Source: an uncultured Oscillospiraceae bacterium
GTDB taxonomy: Bacteria > Bacillota > Clostridia > Oscillospirales > Oscillospiraceae
Direction of reading: 5' to 3'
Assembly (NCBI GenBank): GCA_947625965.1
Contig: CANQQO010000010.1
Location: 1 to 39,474, forward strand
Length of the DNA stretch: 39,474 nt
The notes beneath the pieces were generated by a model, which had not been told where the DNA came from, ran no database searches, and saw only the letters and a list, made by a program, of their open reading frames with translations. This document shows, in pieces, positions 14,760-22,435 of the stretch; positions within the stretch are counted from its first letter, which is position 1, and each line of letters starts with the position of its first letter. A program made the translations under genes and the position numbers.

Positions 14760-15618
14760 TTCCGCCACGGTAGACCGTCTGCTGGACCGGGTCTACGAAT
14801 ATCGGAAGGATCTGCTGAAGCTGTGCCACCGGGTGGGCGGACTGCACATCGGCGGGGACCTGTCCTGCGCCGAGGTTATGATCACCCTCTTCCAGTACGC
14901 CCTCCACGTCCGCCCAGAGGACCCCAATTGGGAGGACCGGGACCGTTTTGTGCTGAGCAAGGGCCATTGCAGCGCCGCGCTGTACCTGTCCATGGCCCAG
15001 CGAGGCTATTTTGACAAGCAGGAGCTCTTTGACACCTACAAAAACGGGTATGAGACGCGCTTTGGCAACCATCCCTGCAAGGCCGCCCTGCCCTGCCTGG
15101 ATTCCTCCTCGGGCTCTTTGGGCCACGGCCTGCCCATTGCGGTGGGCATGGCCGCGGCCGCCCGGATCGACGGCAAGTCCCACCGAGTCTACTGCGTCAT
15201 GGGCGACGGAGAGATCTCCGAGGGCTCCGTCTGGGAGGCCGCTCTGGCCGCCGCCGGTTTCCGGCTGGGGAACGTGGTGGCGGTGGTGGACCGGAACCGG
15301 ATGGGCCTGGACGGCTTCACCGAGGAGATCATGCCCCTGGACCCGGTGGAGGACAAGTGGCGCTCCTTTGGCTGGCGGGTCGTCACCGTGGACGGCCACG
15401 ACCTGAAGCAACTGGTGGACGCCATCGACGCCCTGCCGCCGGCGGAGGACCCCACCCCCACGGTGATCGTCGCGAATACCGTCAAGGGCAAGGGCGTCTC
15501 CTTCATGGAGAACAATCCCATTTACCATCACATCGCCATCGATGAGGAGCAGCTCCGCCAGGCGCTGGCGGAGGTGGACGCGGCCTATCGCCGCCAGAAA
15601 GGAGGGCGGACAGCGTGA
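14752..15618 (+). CDS. Transketolase, N-terminal (TPP-binding) subunit
   Basis: A 288-residue subunit equal to the N-terminal third of transketolase. The thiamine-diphosphate motif runs from GDGEISEG (Gly151-Asp152) to the VDRNRMGLDG segment, and LSKGHCSAALY and SLGHGLPIAVGMA are the usual conserved stretches. AAAAGGAGG precedes the ATG, which overlaps the previous gene. Split transketolases of this kind often serve special routes, such as apiose or sulfo-sugar breakdown, beside the housekeeping enzyme. Here it moves a two-carbon ketol unit to or from an unknown aldehyde. No pentose-phosphate genes are near. Confidence 0.9.
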   Translation: MADSATVDRLLDRVYEYRKDLLKLCHRVGGLHIGGDLSCAEVMITLFQYALHVRPEDPNWEDRDRFVLSKGHCSAALYLSMAQRGYFDKQELFDTYKNGYETRFGNHPCKAALPCLDSSSGSLGHGLPIAVGMAAAARIDGKSHRVYCVMGDGEISEGSVWEAALAAAGFRLGNVVAVVDRNRMGLDGFTEEIMPLDPVEDKWRSFGWRVVTVDGHDLKQLVDAIDALPPAEDPTPTVIVANTVKGKGVSFMENNPIYHHIAIDEEQLRQALAEVDAAYRRQKGGRTA

Positions 15619-16577
15619 AGCTCTACGCACCCAAGGAAAAAGTCGTGGCCTCCGCCCGGAAGGTCTGGTGCGAGGCGTTTGCCCAGGTGGCGGAAACCGA
15701 CAGCCGGGTAGTGGCCCTGACCGCCGACCTGTCCCGTTCCACCATCACCGAGATCTTCCGCGAAAAGTTCCCGGACCGGTATTTTAACGTGGGCGTTGCG
15801 GAGCAGAATATGGTGGGCATGGCGGCGGGCCTGGCTCTCAGCGGGAAGATCCCCTTCTGCAACACCTTCGCCCCCTTCGCCGCCATGCGCGCCGGCGAGC
15901 AGTTCCGCACCGACGCCTGCTATATGCATCTGAACGTGCGCCTGGTGGCGGGCTACGCGGGCATTTCCCAGCCCGCCGGGCCCACCCACTCCGGCCTGGA
16001 GGACGCGGGGATCATCCGGGGAATGCCGGGGAGCGCAGTTGTTTCCCCCTCGGATCTGTCCATGGTGAAGAAAATTTTCGAGGCTTCCCTGGAATATCAG
16101 GGCCCCATGTACCTGCGCTTTGGCCTGGGCAAGAACGAGCCCTACCTCTACGCCGAGGACTATGACTTTGTCATCGGCAAGGCCATCGAGACCCGTCCCG
16201 GCACCGACGCCACCATCATCACCCATGGCATGATCCTCCAGGACGCCCTGATCGCGGCGGAGAAGCTGGAGGAAATGGGTATCTCCACAGCGGTGCTGGA
16301 TATGCACACGCTGAAACCCCTGGATACCGAGGCGGTGATCTCCGCCGCCCGGCGGACGGGAAGGGTCCTGACCATGGAGCGCCACTCGATCCTCAACGGC
16401 CTGGGCAGCGCGGTGGCGGAGACGCTGATGGAGGCGGGGGTACCCTGCCGGTTCAAGCGCCTGGGCATTCCCGACCTGTATCCTTCCTATGGCGACCCCG
16501 CCCGGCTGGCGGACAAGTACGGCTTCGGCATTCCCGCGGCGGTGGACACCATTGCCGGCTGGGTCCGAGAAAGTTGA
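15615..16577 (+). CDS. Transketolase, C-terminal subunit
   Basis: A 320-residue subunit with the pyrimidine-binding and C-terminal domains of transketolase. The catalytic glutamate that activates thiamine diphosphate is Glu63 in VAEQNMVGMAAGLA; GPTHSGLEDAGIIR is the conserved substrate-channel stretch. The start is GTG 15615, which overlaps the stop of the N-terminal subunit by four bases (GTGA), so the two are made in balance. It ends the enzyme part of the operon; 170 bases without a gene separate it from the transporter genes. Confidence 0.9.
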   Translation: MKLYAPKEKVVASARKVWCEAFAQVAETDSRVVALTADLSRSTITEIFREKFPDRYFNVGVAEQNMVGMAAGLALSGKIPFCNTFAPFAAMRAGEQFRTDACYMHLNVRLVAGYAGISQPAGPTHSGLEDAGIIRGMPGSAVVSPSDLSMVKKIFEASLEYQGPMYLRFGLGKNEPYLYAEDYDFVIGKAIETRPGTDATIITHGMILQDALIAAEKLEEMGISTAVLDMHTLKPLDTEAVISAARRTGRVLTMERHSILNGLGSAVAETLMEAGVPCRFKRLGIPDLYPSYGDPARLADKYGFGIPAAVDTIAGWVRES

Positions 16578-16747
16578 AACGGGCGCAAGCCCTCTGGAGG
16601 CGCTGAGCGGCCGCCGGCGGTCGCGTTTGGAGGCGGGAAGTGGAGAAAGCGCCGCATCCCTTGCTTCTTCCACCGAAAGGATCCAAACGGCGACCCCCGC
16701 CGGCTGCCTCGGAGTTTCCAAAAATATTATAAAATGGAGGAGTCACA

Positions 16748-17992
16748 ATGAAAACCTGGAAAACCTGCCTAGCCCTGGTTCTGGTCCTGAGTCTGCTGCT
16801 CGCGGCAGGCTGTACGCCCAGCAAACCCAACCCCACCGATCCCAGCAAGACCAACAGCACTTCCGCCCCCAGCAAGAACACCGATCCGAAGCCCTCCGAT
16901 TCCACCAATGCGCCCACGGGCCAGAAGCAGAAGGTCCCCATTGGCGTGGCCATCACCCTCTCCGGGGACAACGCCGAGACTGGCCGCAACTTTGAGGCCG
17001 GCATGAACATCGCCCTGCAGGAGATCGAGGAGCAGGGCCTGCTGAAGGACTACGAGCTGGACCTGAAGATCGTGGACGATCAGAACGACACCACGACTTC
17101 CCTGAACGTGGTCAACGAAATGATCTTCAACACCAAGGTCAAGGCCATTATCGGCCAAATCTACTCCACCAACACCCTGGTCACGCTGCCCATCTGCAAC
17201 GAGAACGGCATCCCCATGCTGGTCCCCGGCCTGAATCCCACCTTCAGCCAGAATGGCTACGACTATTTCTTCCGGGTCTGCGGCACCAACGAAGGCGGCC
17301 AGACCGCGGGCTTTGAGTACTTTATCAAGGACCTGGGCCTGACCAAGATCGGGATCATCTCCGAGACCTCCGAAAACGGCCAGACCAGCTACGGCATCGC
17401 GAAGAAGATCATGGGCTCCTACGGCCTGGAATTCGTCTGCGATGAAAACTTCACCACCGGCGACAAGGACTTCTCCACCCAGGTGCTGAAGCTCAAGGAG
17501 TCCGGCGCTCAGGCGGTCTATACCACCGCCGCCGCCACCGACGCGGTGGTGCTGCTGGAGCAGATCCGCCAGGTCATCGGCGACGACATCCTGGTGCTTG
17601 CCAACGGCGCCAGCGAGAGCAACTTCCTGGAGCTGGCCGGTCCGGAACTGGCCGAGGGCGTGCTGTACTACACCGTCTGGACGCCCGCCCTTCAGGACCA
17701 GAAGTCCGTGGACTTCGTGCAGAAGTATGAGGCCGCCACCGGCCGTCAGCCCGCCGACGTCAGCGCCCGGGGCTACGACGCCACCTGGATCATCGCAACC
17801 GCTCTGGCGTCCATGGACGGCTATGATGTGAATGCCGCCGACTTCTCCGCCAAGCTGGCCGACGCGATCCGAAACGTGGACTATACCGGCCTGCAGGGCA
17901 CCTTCCACTACGACGATGTGGGCGAGGCGTTCTATACCATGAAGCTCATCACCTACCAAGACGGCGAGCACGTTGTCGTCCGGGATAACTGA
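16748..17992 (+). CDS. Liv-type ABC importer, solute-binding lipoprotein
   Basis: A 414-residue lipoprotein with signal LLLAAGC (lipidated Cys22), a low-complexity Ser/Thr/Pro/Lys linker to about residue 58, then a type I periplasmic-binding fold of the LivJ/K family (start KVPIGVAITLSGDNAETGRN). Family members bind branched-chain amino acids, but relatives bind amides, urea, aromatic acids and other small carboxylates. In this context the ligand is probably the acid or precursor degraded by the upstream enzymes. GGAGG lies 7 bases before the ATG inside an A+T-rich patch favourable for strong translation. A hairpin in the following gap probably raises its mRNA level over that of the permeases. 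Confidence 0.9.
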   Translation: MKTWKTCLALVLVLSLLLAAGCTPSKPNPTDPSKTNSTSAPSKNTDPKPSDSTNAPTGQKQKVPIGVAITLSGDNAETGRNFEAGMNIALQEIEEQGLLKDYELDLKIVDDQNDTTTSLNVVNEMIFNTKVKAIIGQIYSTNTLVTLPICNENGIPMLVPGLNPTFSQNGYDYFFRVCGTNEGGQTAGFEYFIKDLGLTKIGIISETSENGQTSYGIAKKIMGSYGLEFVCDENFTTGDKDFSTQVLKLKESGAQAVYTTAAATDAVVLLEQIRQVIGDDILVLANGASESNFLELAGPELAEGVLYYTVWTPALQDQKSVDFVQKYEAATGRQPADVSARGYDATWIIATALASMDGYDVNAADFSAKLADAIRNVDYTGLQGTFHYDDVGEAFYTMKLITYQDGEHVVVRDN

Positions 17993-18006
17993 TCCACCCT
18001 CCTGGT

Positions 18007-18048
18007 GGGCCGGAGCGCCGGTTTTACCCCTCCCGGCGGCTCCGGCCC
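18007..18048 (+). terminator. Intercistronic hairpin after the binding-protein gene
   Basis: A 10-base-pair perfect G+C stem continues as five more pairs past a one-base bulge (arms 18007-18021 and 18033-18048, loop TTTTACCCCTC). No T run follows. Such structures after binding-protein genes protect the upstream mRNA from 3' decay and give partial termination, so that binding protein exceeds permease. Confidence 0.6.
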
Positions 18049-18088
18049 CCGTTTCACCGCCCAACACCAAGAGCAGGAGAAAGAAGCC

Positions 18089-18964
18089 ATGAATCTATTT
18101 CTACAAATCTGCATCCAGGGCCTCATGCTGGGAAGTATGTATGCCATCCTCACCCTGGGCTATAACATCATCTACAGCACCATGGGAATGGCCCATTACG
18201 CCCAGGGCGACATCATGATGGTGGGCGCGTTTTTCGCTCTGGATTTTTTCGTCACCATGGACCTGCCGATCTACGTGGCGATCCCCCTTTCTGTGATCTG
18301 CAACGTGCTGGTGATGCTCGTCATCGAGCGGCTGGCCTACCGGCCCCTGTATAGCCGCAGCCGGACGCTGCTGCTGCTGTGTACCATCGGCGTTTCCACC
18401 GTTCTGCGCAACGCCGCCCAGCTCATCTGGGGCACCCAGTCCTTCAATTTCCCCACCATTTTCCCCGGCGACATCATCCACATCGGCGAGGTGTACCTGG
18501 TGCCCCAGAATCTTTGGATCCTGGGCGTGGGCGTGGTCATGATGCTGCTGCTGAATCTGTTTATGAAGAAGACCAAGGTGGGCCGGGCCATGCAGGCCGT
18601 GTCCATGAACCGCAGCGCCGCCGCCCTCATGGGCGTCAATATGCAGACCATCACCATGATCACCTACGGCATGAGCGCCGGCATGGCCACCCTGGCCGGC
18701 GTGATGCTCGCCCCCATCGTCAAGGTCTATTCCACCATGGGCGTCTCCATCGGCGCCAAGGTCATGATCTCCGCCGTGGTAGGCGGGATGGGCAGTATGC
18801 CAGGCGCCATCCTGGGCGGACTGCTGGTAGGTCTGGTCGAGGCTCTGGGCGGAATGTACATCTCCACCACCTTCAAGGAGGCATACCCCGTGGTCCTGCT
18901 GCTGGTGGTGCTGCTGAACCGGCCCCAGGGTATCCTGGGCCGCAAGAAGGTCGTCAAGGTGTAG
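18089..18964 (+). CDS. livH: Liv-type ABC importer, permease LivH
   Basis: A 291-residue inner-membrane permease with about eight hydrophobic helices. The N-terminal GLMLGSMYAILTLGYNIIYS and the later KTKVGRAMQAVSMNRSAAALMGV (the loop that docks on the ATPases) are hallmarks of LivH. The C-terminal GGMGSMPGAILGGLLVGLVE is also characteristic. It starts at ATG 18089 after a weak AGGAGA site. It forms the translocation path with LivM. Order and spacing of the next three genes follow the standard liv layout. Confidence 0.92.
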   Translation: MNLFLQICIQGLMLGSMYAILTLGYNIIYSTMGMAHYAQGDIMMVGAFFALDFFVTMDLPIYVAIPLSVICNVLVMLVIERLAYRPLYSRSRTLLLLCTIGVSTVLRNAAQLIWGTQSFNFPTIFPGDIIHIGEVYLVPQNLWILGVGVVMMLLLNLFMKKTKVGRAMQAVSMNRSAAALMGVNMQTITMITYGMSAGMATLAGVMLAPIVKVYSTMGVSIGAKVMISAVVGGMGSMPGAILGGLLVGLVEALGGMYISTTFKEAYPVVLLLVVLLNRPQGILGRKKVVKV

Positions 18965-18979
18965 GGAGGGAAAAGGAAT

Positions 18980-19963
18980 ATGAAAAATACCAACAACAGC
19001 GCAAAGGTCCTGGTCCCTCTAACCGCCGGACTTGCCCTCATGGTCCCTCTCTTTTTGGGGAACAATTACTACTACGATATCTTCATCATGGCCGGGATCT
19101 ACACGATCATCGGCTCCGGCATGAATCTGCTGCTGGGGTTCACCGGCCAGCTCTCCATGGGCCACGCCGCTTTCTACGGCTTCGGAGCCTACATCACCGC
19201 CATCGGCATGAAGTCCTACGGCCTGCCCTTCTGGCTGTGCGTCATTCTGGCGGTCGGATTCTGCTTCGCCATGGGAATGCTTTTGGGCTCCACGAGCTGC
19301 AAGCTCAGCGGCATTTTCCTGGTGGTGGTGACGACGGGCTTCAACACCGTGGTGAATCTCATCATGGTCAACTGGGAATTCACCGGCCGCTCCTTCGGCA
19401 TCCCCGGGATCCCCAAGCCGGATTGGTTCGGCTCGCCCATGAACAAGCTGCAATACTGCTATCTGGTATTGGCCTTTGTGTTTTTGGCGCTGTTTGTCAG
19501 TTATCGGGTGGTCCACTCCAAGACCGGCCGGGCGTTCCAGGCCATGCGGGACAACGCCATCGCCGCCCGCTCCGTGGGCGTGAATGTGAACAAGTATAAG
19601 CTGCTGGTATTCGCGGTGAGCGCGGTGTACGCCGGAGTGGCCGGCGCCCTCTACGCCTCCAACATCGGCTACATCAGCCCCACCTCCTTCACCTCCAACG
19701 TCTCCGTCACCATCATCACCATGACGGTGCTGGGGGGCCTGGGAGATCTGTGCGGGTGCATCGTGGGCGCGGTGGTGGTCGGCGTGCTCATGGAGGCCCT
19801 GCGGGAATTCGGCGACTACCAGTTGACCCTCTACGGCGTGCTGATCGTAGTGATCCTGATCTTCATGCCCAAGGGCCTGATGGGAGGCCTCCGGTCGCTG
19901 TACCGGCGGCTGTGCAGCCTGGTCTCCCGGCGCCGGACCCCAGCAAAGCAGGAGGAGGTGTGA
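18980..19963 (+). CDS. livM: Liv-type ABC importer, permease LivM
   Basis: A 327-residue permease, the heterodimer partner of LivH. The segment SGMNLLLGFTGQLSMGHAAF is the LivM signature, and KTGRAFQAMRDNAIAARSVG is its ATPase-coupling loop. About nine hydrophobic helices are present, and the C-terminus is a basic cytoplasmic tail. It is 15 bases from livH and 3 from livG. Confidence 0.92.
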   Translation: MKNTNNSAKVLVPLTAGLALMVPLFLGNNYYYDIFIMAGIYTIIGSGMNLLLGFTGQLSMGHAAFYGFGAYITAIGMKSYGLPFWLCVILAVGFCFAMGMLLGSTSCKLSGIFLVVVTTGFNTVVNLIMVNWEFTGRSFGIPGIPKPDWFGSPMNKLQYCYLVLAFVFLALFVSYRVVHSKTGRAFQAMRDNAIAARSVGVNVNKYKLLVFAVSAVYAGVAGALYASNIGYISPTSFTSNVSVTIITMTVLGGLGDLCGCIVGAVVVGVLMEALREFGDYQLTLYGVLIVVILIFMPKGLMGGLRSLYRRLCSLVSRRRTPAKQEEV

Positions 19964-19966
19964 GCC

Positions 19967-20725
19967 ATGCTTTTGACGGCGGAAAAAATCACCATGAAAT
20001 TCGGCGGCCTGGTGGCCGTGGACAACGTGGACTTTGCCATTGATTCCGGCGAGATCCGGGCCATCATCGGCCCCAACGGCGCGGGAAAGTCCACCTTCTT
20101 CAACGCCATTTCCGGCCAAAACTACCCCACCTCCGGCCGGATCCTCTTTGATGGCCGGGACATCACCAAGCTCCCCTCCCACCGCATCGCCAAGCTGGGT
20201 ATGACCCGGACCTTCCAGAACATTCTGCTGTTCGACGACATGACCGTCCTGGAAAATGTGATGGTGGGCGACCATATCAACATCAAGACCAATATGCTCA
20301 CGGAAATTCTCTGCCTGCCCCATGTGTTCCGGGAGGAACGGCGGTGTGTGGAGAAGGCCGAGGAGATGCTGGACTTCGTGGGCCTGCTGCCCTACAAGGA
20401 TCAGCGCTCCGCCAGTCTGCCCTACGGCAAGAAGCGGCTGCTGGAGATCGCCCGCGCCATGGTCAGCGGACCAAAGCTGCTGCTGCTGGACGAGCCCGCC
20501 GCCGGCATGAACGCCGCCGAGTCCGCCGAGCTGGTGGATACCATTCGGCGCATCAGTCAGCGGGGCGTGGCGGTGCTCATCGTGGAGCACAATATGAAGG
20601 TGATCATGAACATCTCCCACCGGATCACGGTGCTGGAGCAGGGAAAGGTCATCGCCGAGGGCGAGCCCGCCGAGATCCAGGCCAACGAGCGGGTCATCCA
20701 GGCCTATCTGGGGAAGGAGGCGTGA
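19967..20725 (+). CDS. livG: Liv-type ABC importer, ATPase LivG
   Basis: A 252-residue ATPase. Walker A is GPNGAGKST (35-43), the signature region is SLPYGKKRLLEIARAM, which deviates from LSGGQ in the way typical of LivG, and Walker B is LLLLDEPAAGMN. The motif GMTRTFQNILLFDDMTVLEN is also typical. It powers transport with LivF on the cytoplasmic face. It starts 3 bases after livM with GGAGGTG as ribosome site. Confidence 0.92.
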   Translation: MLLTAEKITMKFGGLVAVDNVDFAIDSGEIRAIIGPNGAGKSTFFNAISGQNYPTSGRILFDGRDITKLPSHRIAKLGMTRTFQNILLFDDMTVLENVMVGDHINIKTNMLTEILCLPHVFREERRCVEKAEEMLDFVGLLPYKDQRSASLPYGKKRLLEIARAMVSGPKLLLLDEPAAGMNAAESAELVDTIRRISQRGVAVLIVEHNMKVIMNISHRITVLEQGKVIAEGEPAEIQANERVIQAYLGKEA

Positions 20726-20727
20726 CG

Positions 20728-21435
20728 ATGGAACACGTTTTGAGCGTCGAACAGGTCAGTGCCGCCTATGGCAGCATCCGGGCTTTGAAGGAAGTCTCCC
20801 TCCACGTGGACCGGGGAGAGTGCGTTGCCATCATCGGCGCCAACGGCGCGGGAAAGAGCACCCTGATGAAGGTGATCTCCGGTCTGCTGCCGGCGTCCTC
20901 GGGGACCATCCGCTATGAGGGAAGCGACATCACCAAGTGGCCCACCCATAAGATCGTGGCCGCCGGCATCGCCCAGGTGCCGGAGGGCCGACAGGTGTTT
21001 TCCGAACTGTCCGTGCTGGACAACTTGAAAATGGGCGCCTATCAGCGAAAGGACGACATTCAGCCGGAGATCGACACGGCCTTCCAGACCTTCCCCATTT
21101 TGGAGAAGCGGATGCATCAGATGGCCGGCAGTCTCTCCGGCGGAGAGCAGCAAATGCTGGCCATGTCCCGCGCGCTGATGAGCAAGCCGAAGCTCCTGCT
21201 GCTGGACGAGCCCTCCATGGGCCTGTCGCCGCTGCTGGTCAAGACGGTATTTGACACGGTGCGGCGGCTGCATGAGTCGGGCCTGTCCATCGTTTTGGTG
21301 GAGCAGAACGCCCGAATGGCGCTGAGCGTTGCCGACCGGCTCTATGTTCTCGCTACGGGACAGATCGAGCTGGAGGGCAACGCGGAGGAGCTGCAACAGG
21401 ACCCCCGCGTTCGGGACATTTATCTGGGTATCTAG
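20728..21435 (+). CDS. livF: Liv-type ABC importer, ATPase LivF
   Basis: A 235-residue ATPase, second of the liv pair. Walker A is GANGAGKST (37-45), the signature is SLSGGEQQMLAMSRALM, Walker B is LLLLDEPSMGLSP, and PEGRQVFSELSVLDNL is the LivF-specific stretch. The ATG is two bases after the livG stop, with AAGGAGG inside the end of livG. It ends the operon: two strong hairpins follow. Confidence 0.92.
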   Translation: MEHVLSVEQVSAAYGSIRALKEVSLHVDRGECVAIIGANGAGKSTLMKVISGLLPASSGTIRYEGSDITKWPTHKIVAAGIAQVPEGRQVFSELSVLDNLKMGAYQRKDDIQPEIDTAFQTFPILEKRMHQMAGSLSGGEQQMLAMSRALMSKPKLLLLDEPSMGLSPLLVKTVFDTVRRLHESGLSIVLVEQNARMALSVADRLYVLATGQIELEGNAEELQQDPRVRDIYLGI

Positions 21436-21444
21436 GAAAACGCG

Positions 21445-21486
21445 TCGCCCCGCCATTTGCTGGCGGGGCGATCTATTCTCTGTTTT
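21445..21486 (+). terminator. Terminator of the catabolic/liv operon
   Basis: A perfect 11-base-pair G+C stem (21445-21455 with 21461-21471, loop TTTGC) begins 10 bases after the livF stop and is followed by the T-rich TCTATTCTCTGTTTT. Confidence 0.85.
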
Positions 21487-21529
21487 GGGGGCCGTAGCGG
21501 TCCCATTTTAGGGCTTTTCCCGTTCCAAA

Positions 21530-21573
21530 CGCGAAAAAAGGGACCATTTTCCGACATGGTCCCTTTTTTCGCG
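21530..21573. terminator. Bidirectional terminator between livF and gntR
   Basis: A perfect 18-base-pair stem (21530-21547 with 21556-21573, 8-base loop). The arms carry A6 and T6 runs, so on either strand the G+C part is followed by TTTTTT. It separates the rightward operon from the convergent regulator gene, whose stop is 10 bases away. Confidence 0.88.
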
Positions 21574-21582
21574 CCATATTCC

Positions 21583-22248
21583 TTACTTGCAGATCAGTGC
21601 CGCCAGGTGCTCCCGCATGGCCTTTTCCGCCTGGTCCGGGTCGTGGGCACAAATCGCCTTGTAGATGTCCCGGTGCTGGATCTGGCTTCTATGTACCTTG
21701 CGAAGACTGTCCTCATTCTGCCGCTTTTCCAGCAGAATCCGGTAGATCACCGCGTACATCTCCTGGAGGACCTTGTTCTGGGTGCTGGCGGCGATGAGCT
21801 GGTGGAAACGAATGGAGCGCTGCATCAGAGCGCTGTCCGTGCTGTCCTCCTCCCGCAGGCAAGCCTCCATGTTTTGCAGATCCTCCTGGGTGGCATGGAT
21901 GGCAGACAGACGGGCCAACTGGCTCTCGATGGCCAACCGGGCCTCTCCGATCTCCTGTAGGCTCAGCTCATGCTTGCTGAGGAGAATGTTGAAGGGCTTT
22001 GTCATAATATCCGACAGATCGTCGCAGATGTAGTTGCCATCCCGGCGGCGCTGGATCACGCCGATGGAGGTCAGACCCTTGATGGCTTCCCGCACAGAGG
22101 TCCGGCTGGCTCCAAACATTTCGCACAGCTCCCGCTCACTGGAAAGGCGCTGACCAGATTTGAAATATCCGGATTTTACCTGCTCCAAAATGCGATTGGA
22201 TATCTCCTCCGACAGACTTACCTTTTTGATCGGGCCAAGTGTAGTCAT
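21583..22248 (-). CDS. GntR-family regulator, FadR subfamily (FCD ligand domain)
   Basis: A 221-residue repressor-type protein. The N-terminal winged helix (ILEQVKSGYFKSGQRLSSER, then ASRTSVREAIKGLTSIGVI) is the GntR DNA-binding domain. The C-terminal half is an alpha-helical FCD domain with the metal/ligand-site histidines in RSIRFHQLIAAS, QHRDIYKAI and MREHL. FCD domains sense carboxylates such as acyl-CoA, lactate, citrate or gluconate, which suits a regulator of an organic-acid operon. It converges on the liv genes and is transcribed from its own promoter. ATG 22248 was chosen for the GGGAGA site and because the promoter lies just upstream; longer frames would start above it. The dyads at 5385 and 11748 are its likely targets. 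Confidence 0.9.
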   Translation of the reverse strand: MTTLGPIKKVSLSEEISNRILEQVKSGYFKSGQRLSSERELCEMFGASRTSVREAIKGLTSIGVIQRRRDGNYICDDLSDIMTKPFNILLSKHELSLQEIGEARLAIESQLARLSAIHATQEDLQNMEACLREEDSTDSALMQRSIRFHQLIAASTQNKVLQEMYAVIYRILLEKRQNEDSLRKVHRSQIQHRDIYKAICAHDPDQAEKAMREHLAALICK

Positions 22249-22287
22249 ATTCGATTCTCCCTCTACCCTAAAAACTTTCCGTCTATT

Positions 22288-22316
22288 ATTATAGCGCTGT
22301 TTTGCGGAATACGCAA
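22288..22316 (-). promoter_or_regulatory. Promoter of gntR with an inverted repeat over the -35
   Basis: On the minus strand TTGCGT (22316-22311) and a perfect TATAAT (22293-22288) are 17 bases apart. TTGCG and CGCAA (22302-22306, 22312-22316) form an inverted repeat overlapping the -35, a possible site of autoregulation. The rest of the gap to the next gene (22317-22393) shows nothing clear. Confidence 0.7.
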
Positions 22317-22393
22317 CAAAATTCTTATTATTTTGCCTGACTTTTTCCGCACTCCCTCCCGGCGGGGCAGGGGCAGGCCGGGAGCCGTCGATC

Positions 22394-22430
22394 AAAAAGC
22401 GGGACCAGCGCCCGTTTGGGTGCTGGCCCC
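22394..22430. terminator. Terminator downstream of the lipoprotein pair (bidirectional)
   Basis: A 13-base-pair stem with one mismatch (22401-22413 with 22418-22430) has TTTTT at the minus-strand 3' side (22398-22394) and ATTTTTT on the plus side. It lies just after the stop of the leftward lipoprotein gene. Confidence 0.75.
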
Positions 22431-22435
22431 ATTTT

